A DNA stretch of 33,507 nt, taken from a virus. The notes under the pieces were generated by a model. That model was not told the origin of the DNA, made no database searches, and saw only the letters and a program-made list of their open reading frames with translations. Where the stretch lies: positions 1 through 33,507 of the IMG/VR virus record IMGVR_UViG_3300042450_000021; one strand, written 5' to 3'. The stretch's first letter is position 1. Every line of letters starts with the position of its first letter. Positions 5,355-10,741 of the stretch are shown here, piece after piece. The position numbers and the translations under genes were made by a program.

Positions 5355-5749
5355 TCCAAATATCCTATTAAATTTTTGAATAACTCTTTGTTGTCAATGC
5401 AAAGACCTAAAACTGTATTACACCTATTGCAAAGAATTCCTCTTACATTTCCTGTTGCATGGCAATGGTCAACATGAGGAGTGTTTTGTTTATCAGTCCA
5501 CTCCAATGGTTTTTTACAAGTTGCACAAGATTGATTTTGTGCCTCAAATTGCTTATCAAACCAATCAAAAGCGACACCATATTTCCTAACAATTTCCTGT
5601 TTATGATTTTTGCTTCTGTTCGTTTTGCGATAGGCAGCCACACGACCAGGATTAGCTAAACGCCATGCTTTAGCTTTTGCTCTCATGTACTCTGAAGATT
5701 TGTATTGCTTGGTCATACCAGCGCCTGCGAAAAGAGCCAACTCATTCAT
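5342..5749 (-). CDS. HNH endonuclease VII-type protein fused to captured methyltransferase N-terminus (135 aa)
   Basis: Residues 75-120 form a recombination endonuclease VII-type HNH: CATC, then HVDHCHATG with DHCH at 94-97, then CNRC. The first 11 residues, MNELALFAGAG, are those expected at the start of the downstream m5C methyltransferase and match its residues 8-17 exactly. The nuclease body begins at MTKQYKSSEY (ATG 5716). The start ATG 5749 overlaps the stop of the upstream gene (ATGA) behind a GAGGGG site, so the nuclease appears to have taken over the methyltransferase's original initiation signals. Free-standing phage HNH genes of this type are often mobile homing-type elements. Confidence 0.85.
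   Translation of the reverse strand: MNELALFAGAGMTKQYKSSEYMRAKAKAWRLANPGRVAAYRKTNRSKNHKQEIVRKYGVAFDWFDKQFEAQNQSCATCKKPLEWTDKQNTPHVDHCHATGNVRGILCNRCNTVLGLCIDNKELFKNLIGYLECHG
5717..5746 (-). repeat. Recoded duplicate of methyltransferase codons, copy 1
   Basis: Thirty bases encoding NELALFAGAG at the start of the HNH gene, in frame with it. Synonymously different from copy 2 at 5299-5328, so this is not a simple fresh target-site duplication. Confidence 0.85.
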
Positions 5750-6102
5750 TTTCCCCTCAACTTTGTTATGTAATCTCTGAAAAATGCAGGCATAGGGGCG
5801 ACATTCCTTGAATCTTCCTCAATTTTTAACAAAGCAGGGTCTCTAAAATTAACATTGACATTGACTGTCATATCAGGCACTTCAGCCCCATCCCAGCGCA
5901 TTTGATTGATGTATACCAAAGGAGCGGGAATAAACGCCCCAGCGCCTTTTTTCCATTGGTCGGTGGTTTTCATCCATTCAACGTGTTTTATTATTTGGTC
6001 AGCTTGTAAGTCTAGTTTTAACTTATCCCATTTGGCTCTACATTGGGCTTTGCCGCCCTTTCTTACATTACTAGGCCATGTCTTCCAGAAGTCTTCAAAC
6101 AT
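5746..6102 (-). CDS. Replication-protein-like, helicase-loader-type C-terminal domain only (118 aa)
   Basis: The FWKTWP opening, a KGGKAQCRAKW segment, then GAFIPAPLVYINQMRWDG match the C-terminal module of phage replication proteins related to lambda O and DnaT-like loaders. In those, this module recruits the host helicase and its loader. The usual N-terminal origin-binding HTH domain is absent. The ATG at 6102 has AAGGAGAG upstream and the start of the module is complete, so it looks like a stand-alone domain rather than a broken gene. No helicase or primase is seen elsewhere, which suggests reliance on host replication. Confidence 0.72.
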   Translation of the reverse strand: MFEDFWKTWPSNVRKGGKAQCRAKWDKLKLDLQADQIIKHVEWMKTTDQWKKGAGAFIPAPLVYINQMRWDGAEVPDMTVNVNVNFRDPALLKIEEDSRNVAPMPAFFRDYITKLRGK

Positions 6103-6226
6103 CTTCTACTCTCCTTAGATTTGCTTTTTGGTGAATGTTGGAGCAAAGCACAGCCTTACCGTGGTCATAACCAAAGTTCGCTCTGTGCCGTGACTTGCTT
6201 TTCGGAGCCATCTCTTGCCCAACCAT
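6095..6226 (-). CDS. Possible tiny protein (43 aa)
   Basis: A short frame starting MVGQEMAPKSKSRHRANFGY; ATG 6211 is an alternative. It overlaps the replication gene start by eight bases. The composition is protein-like and basic, but there is no strong ribosome site and no known family. It lies in a stretch with several inverted repeats, so it may be non-coding. Confidence 0.25.
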   Translation of the reverse strand: MVGQEMAPKSKSRHRANFGYDHGKAVLCSNIHQKANLRRVEDV

Positions 6227-6437
6227 CGACGTACCGCATTGGGCAGTCCAAAAGCAAAAACCCCGCAAGATGCTCTGTGGTCTTGGCTCTTGGCGAGAGC
6301 AACAACTAGACGATTGAGGTCAATCAAAAGACTCGTCATGCTGTACGACAAGACCACACAGAAACCTGCGGGGTTTATATTGACCTCAACGTCCAGATGC
6401 CACTCTAGACGGGTTGAATTATACACTACTTTTCCTT
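6103..6437. other. Structured intergenic stretch upstream of the replication gene
   Basis: This is 335 bases with no confident gene. It holds the candidate non-coding RNA at 6245-6411. Two smaller stems follow: TGCCCAA/TTGGGCA (6216-6222 with 6239-6245) and GCACAG/CTGTGC (6147-6152 with 6183-6188). A 111-codon open frame on the minus strand across it has non-coding composition. Confidence 0.55.
6245..6411 (-). ncRNA. Candidate structured small RNA or attenuator, promoter to terminator
   Basis: Read leftward from the promoter at 6418-6445. Stem A pairs TTGAGGTCAAT with ATTGACCTCAA (6379-6389 with 6314-6324, 11 bp). Stem B pairs CCCCGCA with TGCGGGG (6261-6267 with 6367-6373). Stem C pairs GTGGTCTTG with CAAGACCAC (6277-6285 with 6349-6357). 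A local hairpin GCTCT/AGAGC lies at 6286-6300. Stems B and C nest, and A crosses both, giving a pseudoknot or two exclusive folds. Leftward, stem B ends in GCGGGG and TTTTTGCTTTT, a terminator-like tail. It could be a free RNA or an attenuator for the replication operon. Confidence 0.5.
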
Positions 6438-6445
6438 TTATGCAA
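6418..6445 (-). promoter_or_regulatory. Candidate leftward promoter for the structured RNA
   Basis: On the minus strand TTGCAT and a perfect TATAAT (6418-6423) are separated by 16 bases. Transcription would start near 6411. The -35 overlaps the end of the Cro-like gene. The -35 and spacer match the rightward promoter at 6654-6681. Confidence 0.55.
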
Positions 6446-6590
6446 ACCAACTAGGTTTTAACACCATGAGTTGCCAAATTCTTTGCTGTGGCACTTTTTT
6501 CCATTGAGCCACGGCTGGTTGTTTTATTCCTAATAGTTCGGCAAGCGCACGTTGTGAGCCTGCTAATGCTATAAACTTTTGTTTGTCCAT
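6438..6590 (-). CDS. cro-like: Cro-like helix-turn-helix repressor (50 aa)
   Basis: The protein begins MDKQKFIALAGSQRALAELL and continues GIKQPAVAQWKKVP. This is the compact HTH of Cro/YdaS-type repressors, where the second helix (QPAVAQWKK) reads the operator. It ends with PSWFA. It sits at the left side of a divergent control region with an operator-like dyad at 6619-6637, as expected for a phage switch gene. No CI-type partner is visible. A TATAAT lies only seven bases ahead of the ATG, so the mRNA may be leaderless; there is no Shine-Dalgarno site. It is confident as a DNA-binding protein, and the regulatory role is inferred. Confidence 0.85.
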   Translation of the reverse strand: MDKQKFIALAGSQRALAELLGIKQPAVAQWKKVPQQRIWQLMVLKPSWFA

Positions 6591-6597
6591 AAGTCAA

Positions 6598-6603
6598 ATT
6601 ATA
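6598..6603 (-). promoter_or_regulatory. -10 element of the leftward cro-like promoter
   Basis: A perfect TATAAT on the minus strand whose start point would fall at or next to the ATG at 6590. The -35 region (about 6620-6626) is weak and lies inside the dyad at 6619-6637, consistent with repression or activation there. Confidence 0.55.
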
Positions 6604-6618
6604 CTTGAGTTGCTAAAA

Positions 6619-6637
6619 ACAAACAGTACGGGTTTGT
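6619..6637. promoter_or_regulatory. Operator-like dyad ACAAAC-N7-GTTTGT
   Basis: Perfect six-base inverted arms with a seven-base centre, 19 bases in total, a common size for Cro/CI-type sites. It covers the -35 region of the leftward promoter and lies 16 bases upstream of the rightward -35. Only one clear copy was seen. Confidence 0.55.
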
Positions 6638-6653
6638 CCTTATAAAATAATTG

Positions 6654-6681
6654 TTGCATAGTCAATAAGTTGGCTTATACT
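6654..6681 (+). promoter_or_regulatory. Candidate rightward early promoter
   Basis: TTGCAT, a 16-base spacer and TATACT. The start point would be near 6688, giving a leader of about 40 bases to the first rightward gene. It probably drives the whole 6730-11223 operon. Confidence 0.58.
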
Positions 6682-6729
6682 TCTATCCATGCCCTAGCAA
6701 TTTAGCAAATGGGTCTTTTAGGAGGTCTT

Positions 6730-6918
6730 ATGACCGATTTCACTTTCTCTCCCACAGACTTCAACGCTACCGAAATCTTGGTAGTCGCTAACACACCAGA
6801 AGCCAAGGAATACTTGGCAGAGCGCTATGGCGTTGGTTGTGTCTCCCTTTCAATTCGTAAGTCTGGTGCGCCAGACCTTGCCGACTCCTTTGAATTCCAA
6901 GGCTTGTCCTACTGTTAA
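6730..6918 (+). CDS. First rightward early protein, unknown (62 aa)
   Basis: It starts MTDFTFSPTDFNATEILVV, then has a TPEAKEYLAERYG helix and ends FEFQGLSYC. It is acidic and compact with no recognised domain. A strong TTAGGAGGT site sits four bases ahead of ATG 6730, so I reject the longer in-frame start at 6709. Being first behind the early promoter, it may act on the host early, which is inference only. Confidence 0.72.
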   Translation: MTDFTFSPTDFNATEILVVANTPEAKEYLAERYGVGCVSLSIRKSGAPDLADSFEFQGLSYC

Positions 6919-6951
6919 TAAACGGGGCGCAAGCCTCTATAAGGAAACACA

Positions 6952-7218
6952 ATGATTAAAGATTACGCAGACGAACACACAGACTTTGACCGCATGACTT
7001 GCACATGCGATTTCACAACAGTCGATTGCTTCTTTGACCCCTACACCGACAACCTTCATTTTGCCTACATAGGCGGGCAGTTAGTTACCGAAATGTTGCG
7101 TGACTCGGTTATCCAAAACTTTGAGCGTCAATACACCAAGGCTTGCCAACAAGAAGCAGAGGATTCTGCCCTGGACTTGGCTATCTCTAATTACGAACTA
7201 AAAAAAGGTTACGCATGA
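6952..7218 (+). CDS. Hypothetical early protein (88 aa)
   Basis: Acidic, beginning MIKDYADEHTDFDRMTCTCD. It has three N-terminal cysteines and a helical second half. No known family. AAGGAAA lies ahead of the start. Its stop overlaps the ATG of the next small membrane gene (ATGA), so the two are coupled. Confidence 0.68.
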   Translation: MIKDYADEHTDFDRMTCTCDFTTVDCFFDPYTDNLHFAYIGGQLVTEMLRDSVIQNFERQYTKACQQEAEDSALDLAISNYELKKGYA

Positions 7219-7352
7219 AACACAGCAATTACACAGAACACGGCATTGAAGGCCCGTTTACCCCACCCCCCACACTTGTTGACAAAGTATTGTTCTGGCT
7301 CTCTGGCTTTGTAGCAGGTTTAGTCTTTACCCTTTTAATCACAGGAAACTAA
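7215..7352 (+). CDS. Small single-span membrane protein (45 aa)
   Basis: It begins MKHSNYTEHGIEGPFTPPP and continues into a hydrophobic segment VLFWLSGFVAGLVFTLLI near the C-terminus, one membrane span. The start is coupled to the upstream stop, and the gene ends directly before the erf ATG, whose ribosome site (AGGAAACTAA) lies in its last codons. The function is unknown. Confidence 0.65.
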   Translation: MKHSNYTEHGIEGPFTPPPTLVDKVLFWLSGFVAGLVFTLLITGN

Positions 7353-7937
7353 ATGAAAGTTTATCAAGCAATTAACGCGGTACAGGCTGAATTAGCCCGT
7401 ACAGGCATCTCAAAAACTCAAACCAATACCCAAGGCGCAGGCTACAAGTTTAGGGGCATTGACAATGTGTTTAATGCCATTTCACCCGTATTGGCATCTC
7501 ATGGGCTTTGCATCCTTCCAAGAATGTTGACCAGAACTTGTGTTGAACGACTTTCCAACAAAGGCGGCAACCTTTTTTATGTAACAGTAGAAGCAGAGTT
7601 TGACTTTGTATCCGCTGAAGATGGCTCTAAACACACAGTTAAAACTTTTGGCGAAGCAATGGACTCTGGCGATAAGGCTACCAATAAGGCTATGTCAGCC
7701 GCTTATAAATATGCCGCCTTGCAAGCCTTTGCTATTCCAACAGAAGGAGATAACGACACCGAAAACCAAACACATGAGGTGTTACCCATAGAAAAAGTAC
7801 CTTTAGCCCCACATCGTTTGGAAGGTGCTATTAAGCAAATAAAGGCTGGAAACTACACCATTGAAACTTTGCGTGGAACTTTTATATTGACCCCAGAACA
7901 AGATATTGAACTTATAAAGGCGTTATCCAATGCTTAA
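7353..7937 (+). CDS. erf: ERF-family single-strand annealing protein (194 aa)
   Basis: The N-terminal and central region matches ERF: YKFRGIDNVFNAISPVLASH, then GEAMDSGDKATNKAMSAAYK and YAALQAFAIP. ERF proteins bind single-stranded DNA as rings and anneal complementary strands, serving phage genome recombination or circularisation. The last 50 or so residues form a separate small domain. The exonuclease gene overlaps its end by eight bases, making the usual annealase-exonuclease pair. Confidence 0.95.
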   Translation: MKVYQAINAVQAELARTGISKTQTNTQGAGYKFRGIDNVFNAISPVLASHGLCILPRMLTRTCVERLSNKGGNLFYVTVEAEFDFVSAEDGSKHTVKTFGEAMDSGDKATNKAMSAAYKYAALQAFAIPTEGDNDTENQTHEVLPIEKVPLAPHRLEGAIKQIKAGNYTIETLRGTFILTPEQDIELIKALSNA

Positions 7938-8559
7938 ATTCCGCCCACACATGATTGGTGAAATTATGACCGACCCCAAAGGAAAAGACGAAGTTCTGTC
8001 CGTAGGGGCTAAGACCACCATCACCAAAATGGCTAAAGAGTTTGTTTACGGCTTTGACGAAAAGATAACCAACAAATACATGACTAAAGGGCTTGAGATG
8101 GAAGACAAGTCTATTGAGTTGCTCAATTCGGTTTTGTTTACGTCTTACAAGAAAAACGAAGAAACCCTTGAAAACGATTGGCTTAGAGGCACTCCAGACT
8201 TGATTTGCAAGGACAGCGTTATAGACATTAAAACATCTTGGTCTTTAGCTACCTTCCCTTGTCTGTCTGAATTGGGCAAAGATAAGGGCTATGAATGGCA
8301 GGGCAGGGCATACATGATGTTGACCAATCTTGATAAGTTTGAAATCTGCTATTGCCTAGTAAGCACTCCAGAAAACCTAATCGGGTATGAAGATAAAACG
8401 TTGCATCTGGTTGACCACATTAACCCCGAACTAAGGATTACCCGCGTTTTATATGAGCGCGACAAGACTTTAGAAAACAAAATCAAACTCAAAGTAGAGG
8501 CCGCGAGAGAGTACTACCAAGAGGTTATCAACCAAATCTCCGCAGAACACATTTTTTGA
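7930..8559 (+). CDS. YqaJ/lambda-exo-type recombination exonuclease (209 aa)
   Basis: The PD-(D/E)XK core is visible: Glu56 in GLEMED, GTPD with Asp90, and IDIKTS with Asp99 and Lys101. WQGRAYM near residue 125 supplies the following helix with Gln. These are the catalytic residues of YqaJ/lambda-exonuclease enzymes, which resect one strand of double-stranded ends and hand it to the annealase. The overlap with erf supports that partnership. The start at 7930 could be replaced by the internal ATG at residue 8. Confidence 0.92.
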   Translation: MLKFRPHMIGEIMTDPKGKDEVLSVGAKTTITKMAKEFVYGFDEKITNKYMTKGLEMEDKSIELLNSVLFTSYKKNEETLENDWLRGTPDLICKDSVIDIKTSWSLATFPCLSELGKDKGYEWQGRAYMMLTNLDKFEICYCLVSTPENLIGYEDKTLHLVDHINPELRITRVLYERDKTLENKIKLKVEAAREYYQEVINQISAEHIF

Positions 8560-8567
8560 AAGAACCT

Positions 8568-8813
8568 ATGAAATACGATATTAAATTCCCTGCCCGTAAA
8601 TACAAAGACAAAGGCGTAGAAAAAACCTTTTGGACAACACATGGCAATTTGTGGGTAGATGACAAAACAAATAAGATGACCATACAACTTGATTCAATTC
8701 CAGTTGGCCAGGAGTTTACGGGCAAGTTGTGGATATTTGAGCAAAACACTAATGCACCTAAGAACCAGTTTGGCGGTGGTGCAAGCCGTGTAGATGACGA
8801 TATTCAATTCTGA
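8568..8813 (+). CDS. Small protein with SSB-like acidic C-terminal tip (81 aa)
   Basis: A beta-rich sequence MKYDIKFPARKYKDKGVEKT leads to a Gly/Asn-rich linker and a terminal VDDDIQF. That end resembles the DDDIPF tip by which bacterial SSB recruits partner proteins. Third gene after erf and exonuclease, so a single-strand-binding or SSB-mimic role is plausible, though the body is not a recognisable OB fold to me. I chose ATG 8568; an upstream TTG at 8556 is less likely. The stop overlaps the next start. Confidence 0.72.
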   Translation: MKYDIKFPARKYKDKGVEKTFWTTHGNLWVDDKTNKMTIQLDSIPVGQEFTGKLWIFEQNTNAPKNQFGGGASRVDDDIQF

Positions 8814-8899
8814 TGACACCGATTAGCGACTTTGCCATTTTGATGGCGCAAATAGCCCTAGCGGTATTTATCTACTATGTTTGGGAACACTATGCATAA
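8813..8899 (+). CDS. Tiny membrane peptide (28 aa)
   Basis: MTPISDFAILMAQIALAVFI followed by YYVWEHYA: almost the whole peptide is one hydrophobic span with an aromatic end. Its ATG overlaps the upstream stop and its end overlaps the next gene start, which makes a real coupled gene likely. The function is unknown. Confidence 0.5.
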   Translation: MTPISDFAILMAQIALAVFIYYVWEHYA

Positions 8900-9098
8900 C
8901 ACACCAGAAGATGATGAATTTAATCGTATAGAGATGGAGTCTTGCATTAGGCAAGAGCACATCAAAAGCATAAAACACAAAGCGCCTTTTATGTCTTTCT
9001 CAATAGACGACTATTTAAAACTGTCTGAAGAACTAGCCCTTGCCCGTGTGCTAATACGCGAGTTGAATGAAAGACTATCTAAATTGGAGAACAAATGA
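8892..9098 (+). CDS. Hypothetical helical protein (68 aa)
   Basis: It starts MHNTPEDDEFNRIEMESCIR and ends with a coiled-coil-like LNERLSKLENK. No family is recognised. I chose ATG 8892 with GGGAA ahead, which lies inside the end of the tiny membrane gene; ATG 8877 is the alternative. Its stop is coupled to the next start (ATGA). Confidence 0.65.
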   Translation: MHNTPEDDEFNRIEMESCIRQEHIKSIKHKAPFMSFSIDDYLKLSEELALARVLIRELNERLSKLENK

Positions 9099-9328
9099 AA
9101 GATATACCAGCATTTTCAAGACCTGCATCTGAAGCCCATCAACATGGGATGCACGCACCACAAGAAGGCATGACATTGCGTGATTACTTTGCGGCAAAGG
9201 CTATGCAAGGACAGTTATCAATATTTGAAAATGTTACTGCTCTTGCACGTGAGCAAATAAAACTTGAAGATGTTTGTATAGCCTCTTATGAAGTAGCAGA
9301 CGCAATGCTGAAAGCGAGGGAACAATGA
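9095..9328 (+). CDS. Conserved phage protein with GMTLRDYFAAKAM motif (77 aa)
   Basis: The motif GMTLRDYFAAKAM, then ASYEVADAMLKAREQ, is found in many small proteins of environmental and proteobacterial phages (recognition by pattern). The function is unknown. GGAG precedes the start. It ends in AREQ encoded within the junction cassette that carries the ribosome site for the next gene. Confidence 0.78.
   Translation: MKDIPAFSRPASEAHQHGMHAPQEGMTLRDYFAAKAMQGQLSIFENVTALAREQIKLEDVCIASYEVADAMLKAREQ
9314..9328 (+). repeat. Junction cassette A, diverged copy 1
   Basis: GCGAGGGAACA plus ATGA: codes AREQ-stop, supplies the ribosome site and the next start. A diverged relative of the identical copies at 9613 and 10332. 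Confidence 0.5.
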
Positions 9329-9630
9329 CACAAGATGAAATCAATCAACTGGTTGAACAAGCTGGTTTTCATGGGGTGCTTTCCATTGGTGTGGTTATGG
9401 ATTCAAAACAACTTGAAACCTTCACCAAACTGGTAGAACTGCGCTACCAAAAGAAAATAGCAGACCTTGAGAACATTATTTGCCAGCGTCATTGGGATGT
9501 GTTGCAAGAGCGTGAGGCGTGTGCAAAGATTATTTATGACTCTTATGAAACAACAACAGAGGGTGAAGGCATACCCGAAGATTGGCTTTTAACTTTAGCA
9601 GAACTAATCGAAGCAAGGGGACAAGCATGA
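9325..9630 (+). CDS. Conserved phage protein with REACAK motif (101 aa)
   Basis: The first half is a small alpha/beta segment and the second has a helix with QEREACAKIIYDS, a pattern common in small early phage proteins. It ends in EARGQA, encoded by a repeat cassette shared with the next gene end. Start and stop are both ATGA-coupled. The function is unknown. Confidence 0.75.
   Translation: MTQDEINQLVEQAGFHGVLSIGVVMDSKQLETFTKLVELRYQKKIADLENIICQRHWDVLQEREACAKIIYDSYETTTEGEGIPEDWLLTLAELIEARGQA
9613..9630 (+). repeat. Junction cassette A, copy 2
   Basis: GCAAGGGGACAAGCATGA, an 18-base sequence identical to 10332-10349. It encodes the C-terminal RGQA, the ribosome site and the overlapping start. 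Confidence 0.7.
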
Positions 9631-10349
9631 CACCTTTAATTCGTGAAACCATAAAAATGGCTTTTGATGGTGGCATAGACCCTACCGAACTTCAATGGTT
9701 TGATTTGTCTGGTTATGTTGACGATAGAAGCCATGCTGTAACTGAACCACTGATGAAGTACCGCCCACCGTTTGAAAAAAACATTGTGGTTTGGCGTGGC
9801 AAAACAAAAAGCCATGTTTCTTACGACATTATTATTATGGTTGTTGGCACTAACCCCGAAGAGGGCATTACTATTTCAACATGGAAAGGGGTAACAGGGC
9901 AGAAGCCTATCAGATTTCCGCTAATGGTTTATTTGATTGAAGGAGATATGTTGCGGTATGGCCCAGTAAATGACAGCGAAAAAATATCCAAAGAGATGGC
10001 AGAAACCTTGCTTGGGTTTTGTGGCAATTGGCTTGAGTCTTTGTCTCAATCAGTGCAATCACATAAGCCAGCAATCAAAACAACTTTTACCAATCAACGC
10101 AAAATTAAAGAAGGCAAGATGCCTGTTTACGATTGGACTACGGTGGTTGTTGAATCCTCTAAACCTAAAAATGAACATCAAGGTGGCACACACGCAAGCC
10201 CAAGGCAACATGACCGTAGAGGGCATTTACGAAGGCTAACAACAGGCAAGACTTGTTGGGTTAAAGCGCACAAAGTTGGCGACATAACCAAAGGTTACGT
10301 GTTTCACGATTATGTTATTAACGACATCAGAGCAAGGGGACAAGCATGA
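9627..10349 (+). CDS. Conserved phage protein, GGTHASPRQHDRRGH C-terminal domain (240 aa)
   Basis: The C-terminal part has GGTHASPRQHDRRGHLRR, then GKTCWVKAHKVGD and VFHDYVI, a basic motif that recurs at the C-terminus of phage proteins and may bind nucleic acid or metal (His-rich). The N-terminal two thirds are unrecognised. I chose ATG 9627, coupled to the upstream stop with AAGGGG ahead, not the longer in-frame ATG at 9582, which would lie within the upstream gene. It ends with RARGQA in a repeated junction cassette. Confidence 0.78.
   Translation: MTPLIRETIKMAFDGGIDPTELQWFDLSGYVDDRSHAVTEPLMKYRPPFEKNIVVWRGKTKSHVSYDIIIMVVGTNPEEGITISTWKGVTGQKPIRFPLMVYLIEGDMLRYGPVNDSEKISKEMAETLLGFCGNWLESLSQSVQSHKPAIKTTFTNQRKIKEGKMPVYDWTTVVVESSKPKNEHQGGTHASPRQHDRRGHLRRLTTGKTCWVKAHKVGDITKGYVFHDYVINDIRARGQA
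10332..10349 (+). repeat. Junction cassette A, copy 3
   Basis: Identical in 18 bases to 9613-9630, at the next gene junction but one. It bounds the 240-residue gene on its right side as copy 2 does on the left. Confidence 0.7.
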
Positions 10350-10741
10350 TTGAAGCAATGAAACAGGCGCTTGAGGCGTTGACCGCTATTGACGGGGCTA
10401 TGCCTTTTCCTGTCGGTAAAAGTGCCATCAAAGCCCTAGAAGAAGCACTAGCCAAGCAAGAGCAGGGTGAGCCTGTAACATGGCGTAACGCGGCTATCCG
10501 TGTGGGTGAAGACCTTTGTTCAGTTGGTCCATTTGGTTATTACGACATGACAGCAGAGCAATGGCTTGATTGGGCGTTAAGCGTTGTAACTGTTCATTTG
10601 CCACCACAACAACGCACATGGGTAGACCTGACGGATGAGGATGAAATCCCTTGGGATGGTGTTGATGCCAAGTCTTTTGCCAAAGCCATAGAAGCCAAAC
10701 TCAAGGAGAAGAACAGCTACGCCGAGGAGAAGAATACATGA
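10346..10741 (+). CDS. Hypothetical protein with LAKQEQGEPV and RTWV-LTDE modules (131 aa)
   Basis: N-terminal MKQALEALTAI and ALEEALAKQEQGEPV, then a middle segment with AEQWLDWAL, then RTWVDLTDEDE and a C-terminal AIEAKLKEKN. These short modules are shared among many small phage proteins in different combinations. The last module is repeated in the next gene. Role unknown. Coupled at both ends. Confidence 0.72.
   Translation: MIEAMKQALEALTAIDGAMPFPVGKSAIKALEEALAKQEQGEPVTWRNAAIRVGEDLCSVGPFGYYDMTAEQWLDWALSVVTVHLPPQQRTWVDLTDEDEIPWDGVDAKSFAKAIEAKLKEKNSYAEEKNT
10682..10716 (+). repeat. Junction cassette B, copy 1
   Basis: Encodes KAIEAKLKEKN with the embedded CTCAAGGAGAAGAACA. Nearly identical to 10981-11015; a shortened version (ATCAAGGAGAAGAA) lies at 11105-11118. 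Confidence 0.6.

Noticed and set aside
5021-5379. Three plus-strand frames of about 90-106 codons opposite the m5C methyltransferase
   Set aside because: Opposite-strand shadows with no ribosome sites or recognisable motifs. Only the same-strand 310-codon frame deserves attention.
5299-5749. Transposon insertion with a target-site duplication in the methyltransferase
   Set aside because: The two copies differ at many synonymous positions, there are no terminal inverted repeats and the inserted gene is an HNH nuclease, so a simple transposon does not fit.
6110-6250. tRNA-like folding near the replication gene
   Set aside because: Individual stems pair, but there is no acceptor stem with CCA position, no T-loop GTTC and no D-loop pattern.
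6115-6450. A 111-codon minus-strand frame across the structured intergenic region
   Set aside because: The residues do not look protein-like, there is no ribosome site, and the DNA is dominated by inverted repeats and a terminator.
9582-9626. Longer start for the 240-residue early gene
   Set aside because: The extra residues lie within the upstream gene in another frame; ATG 9627 is stop-coupled and has a ribosome site.
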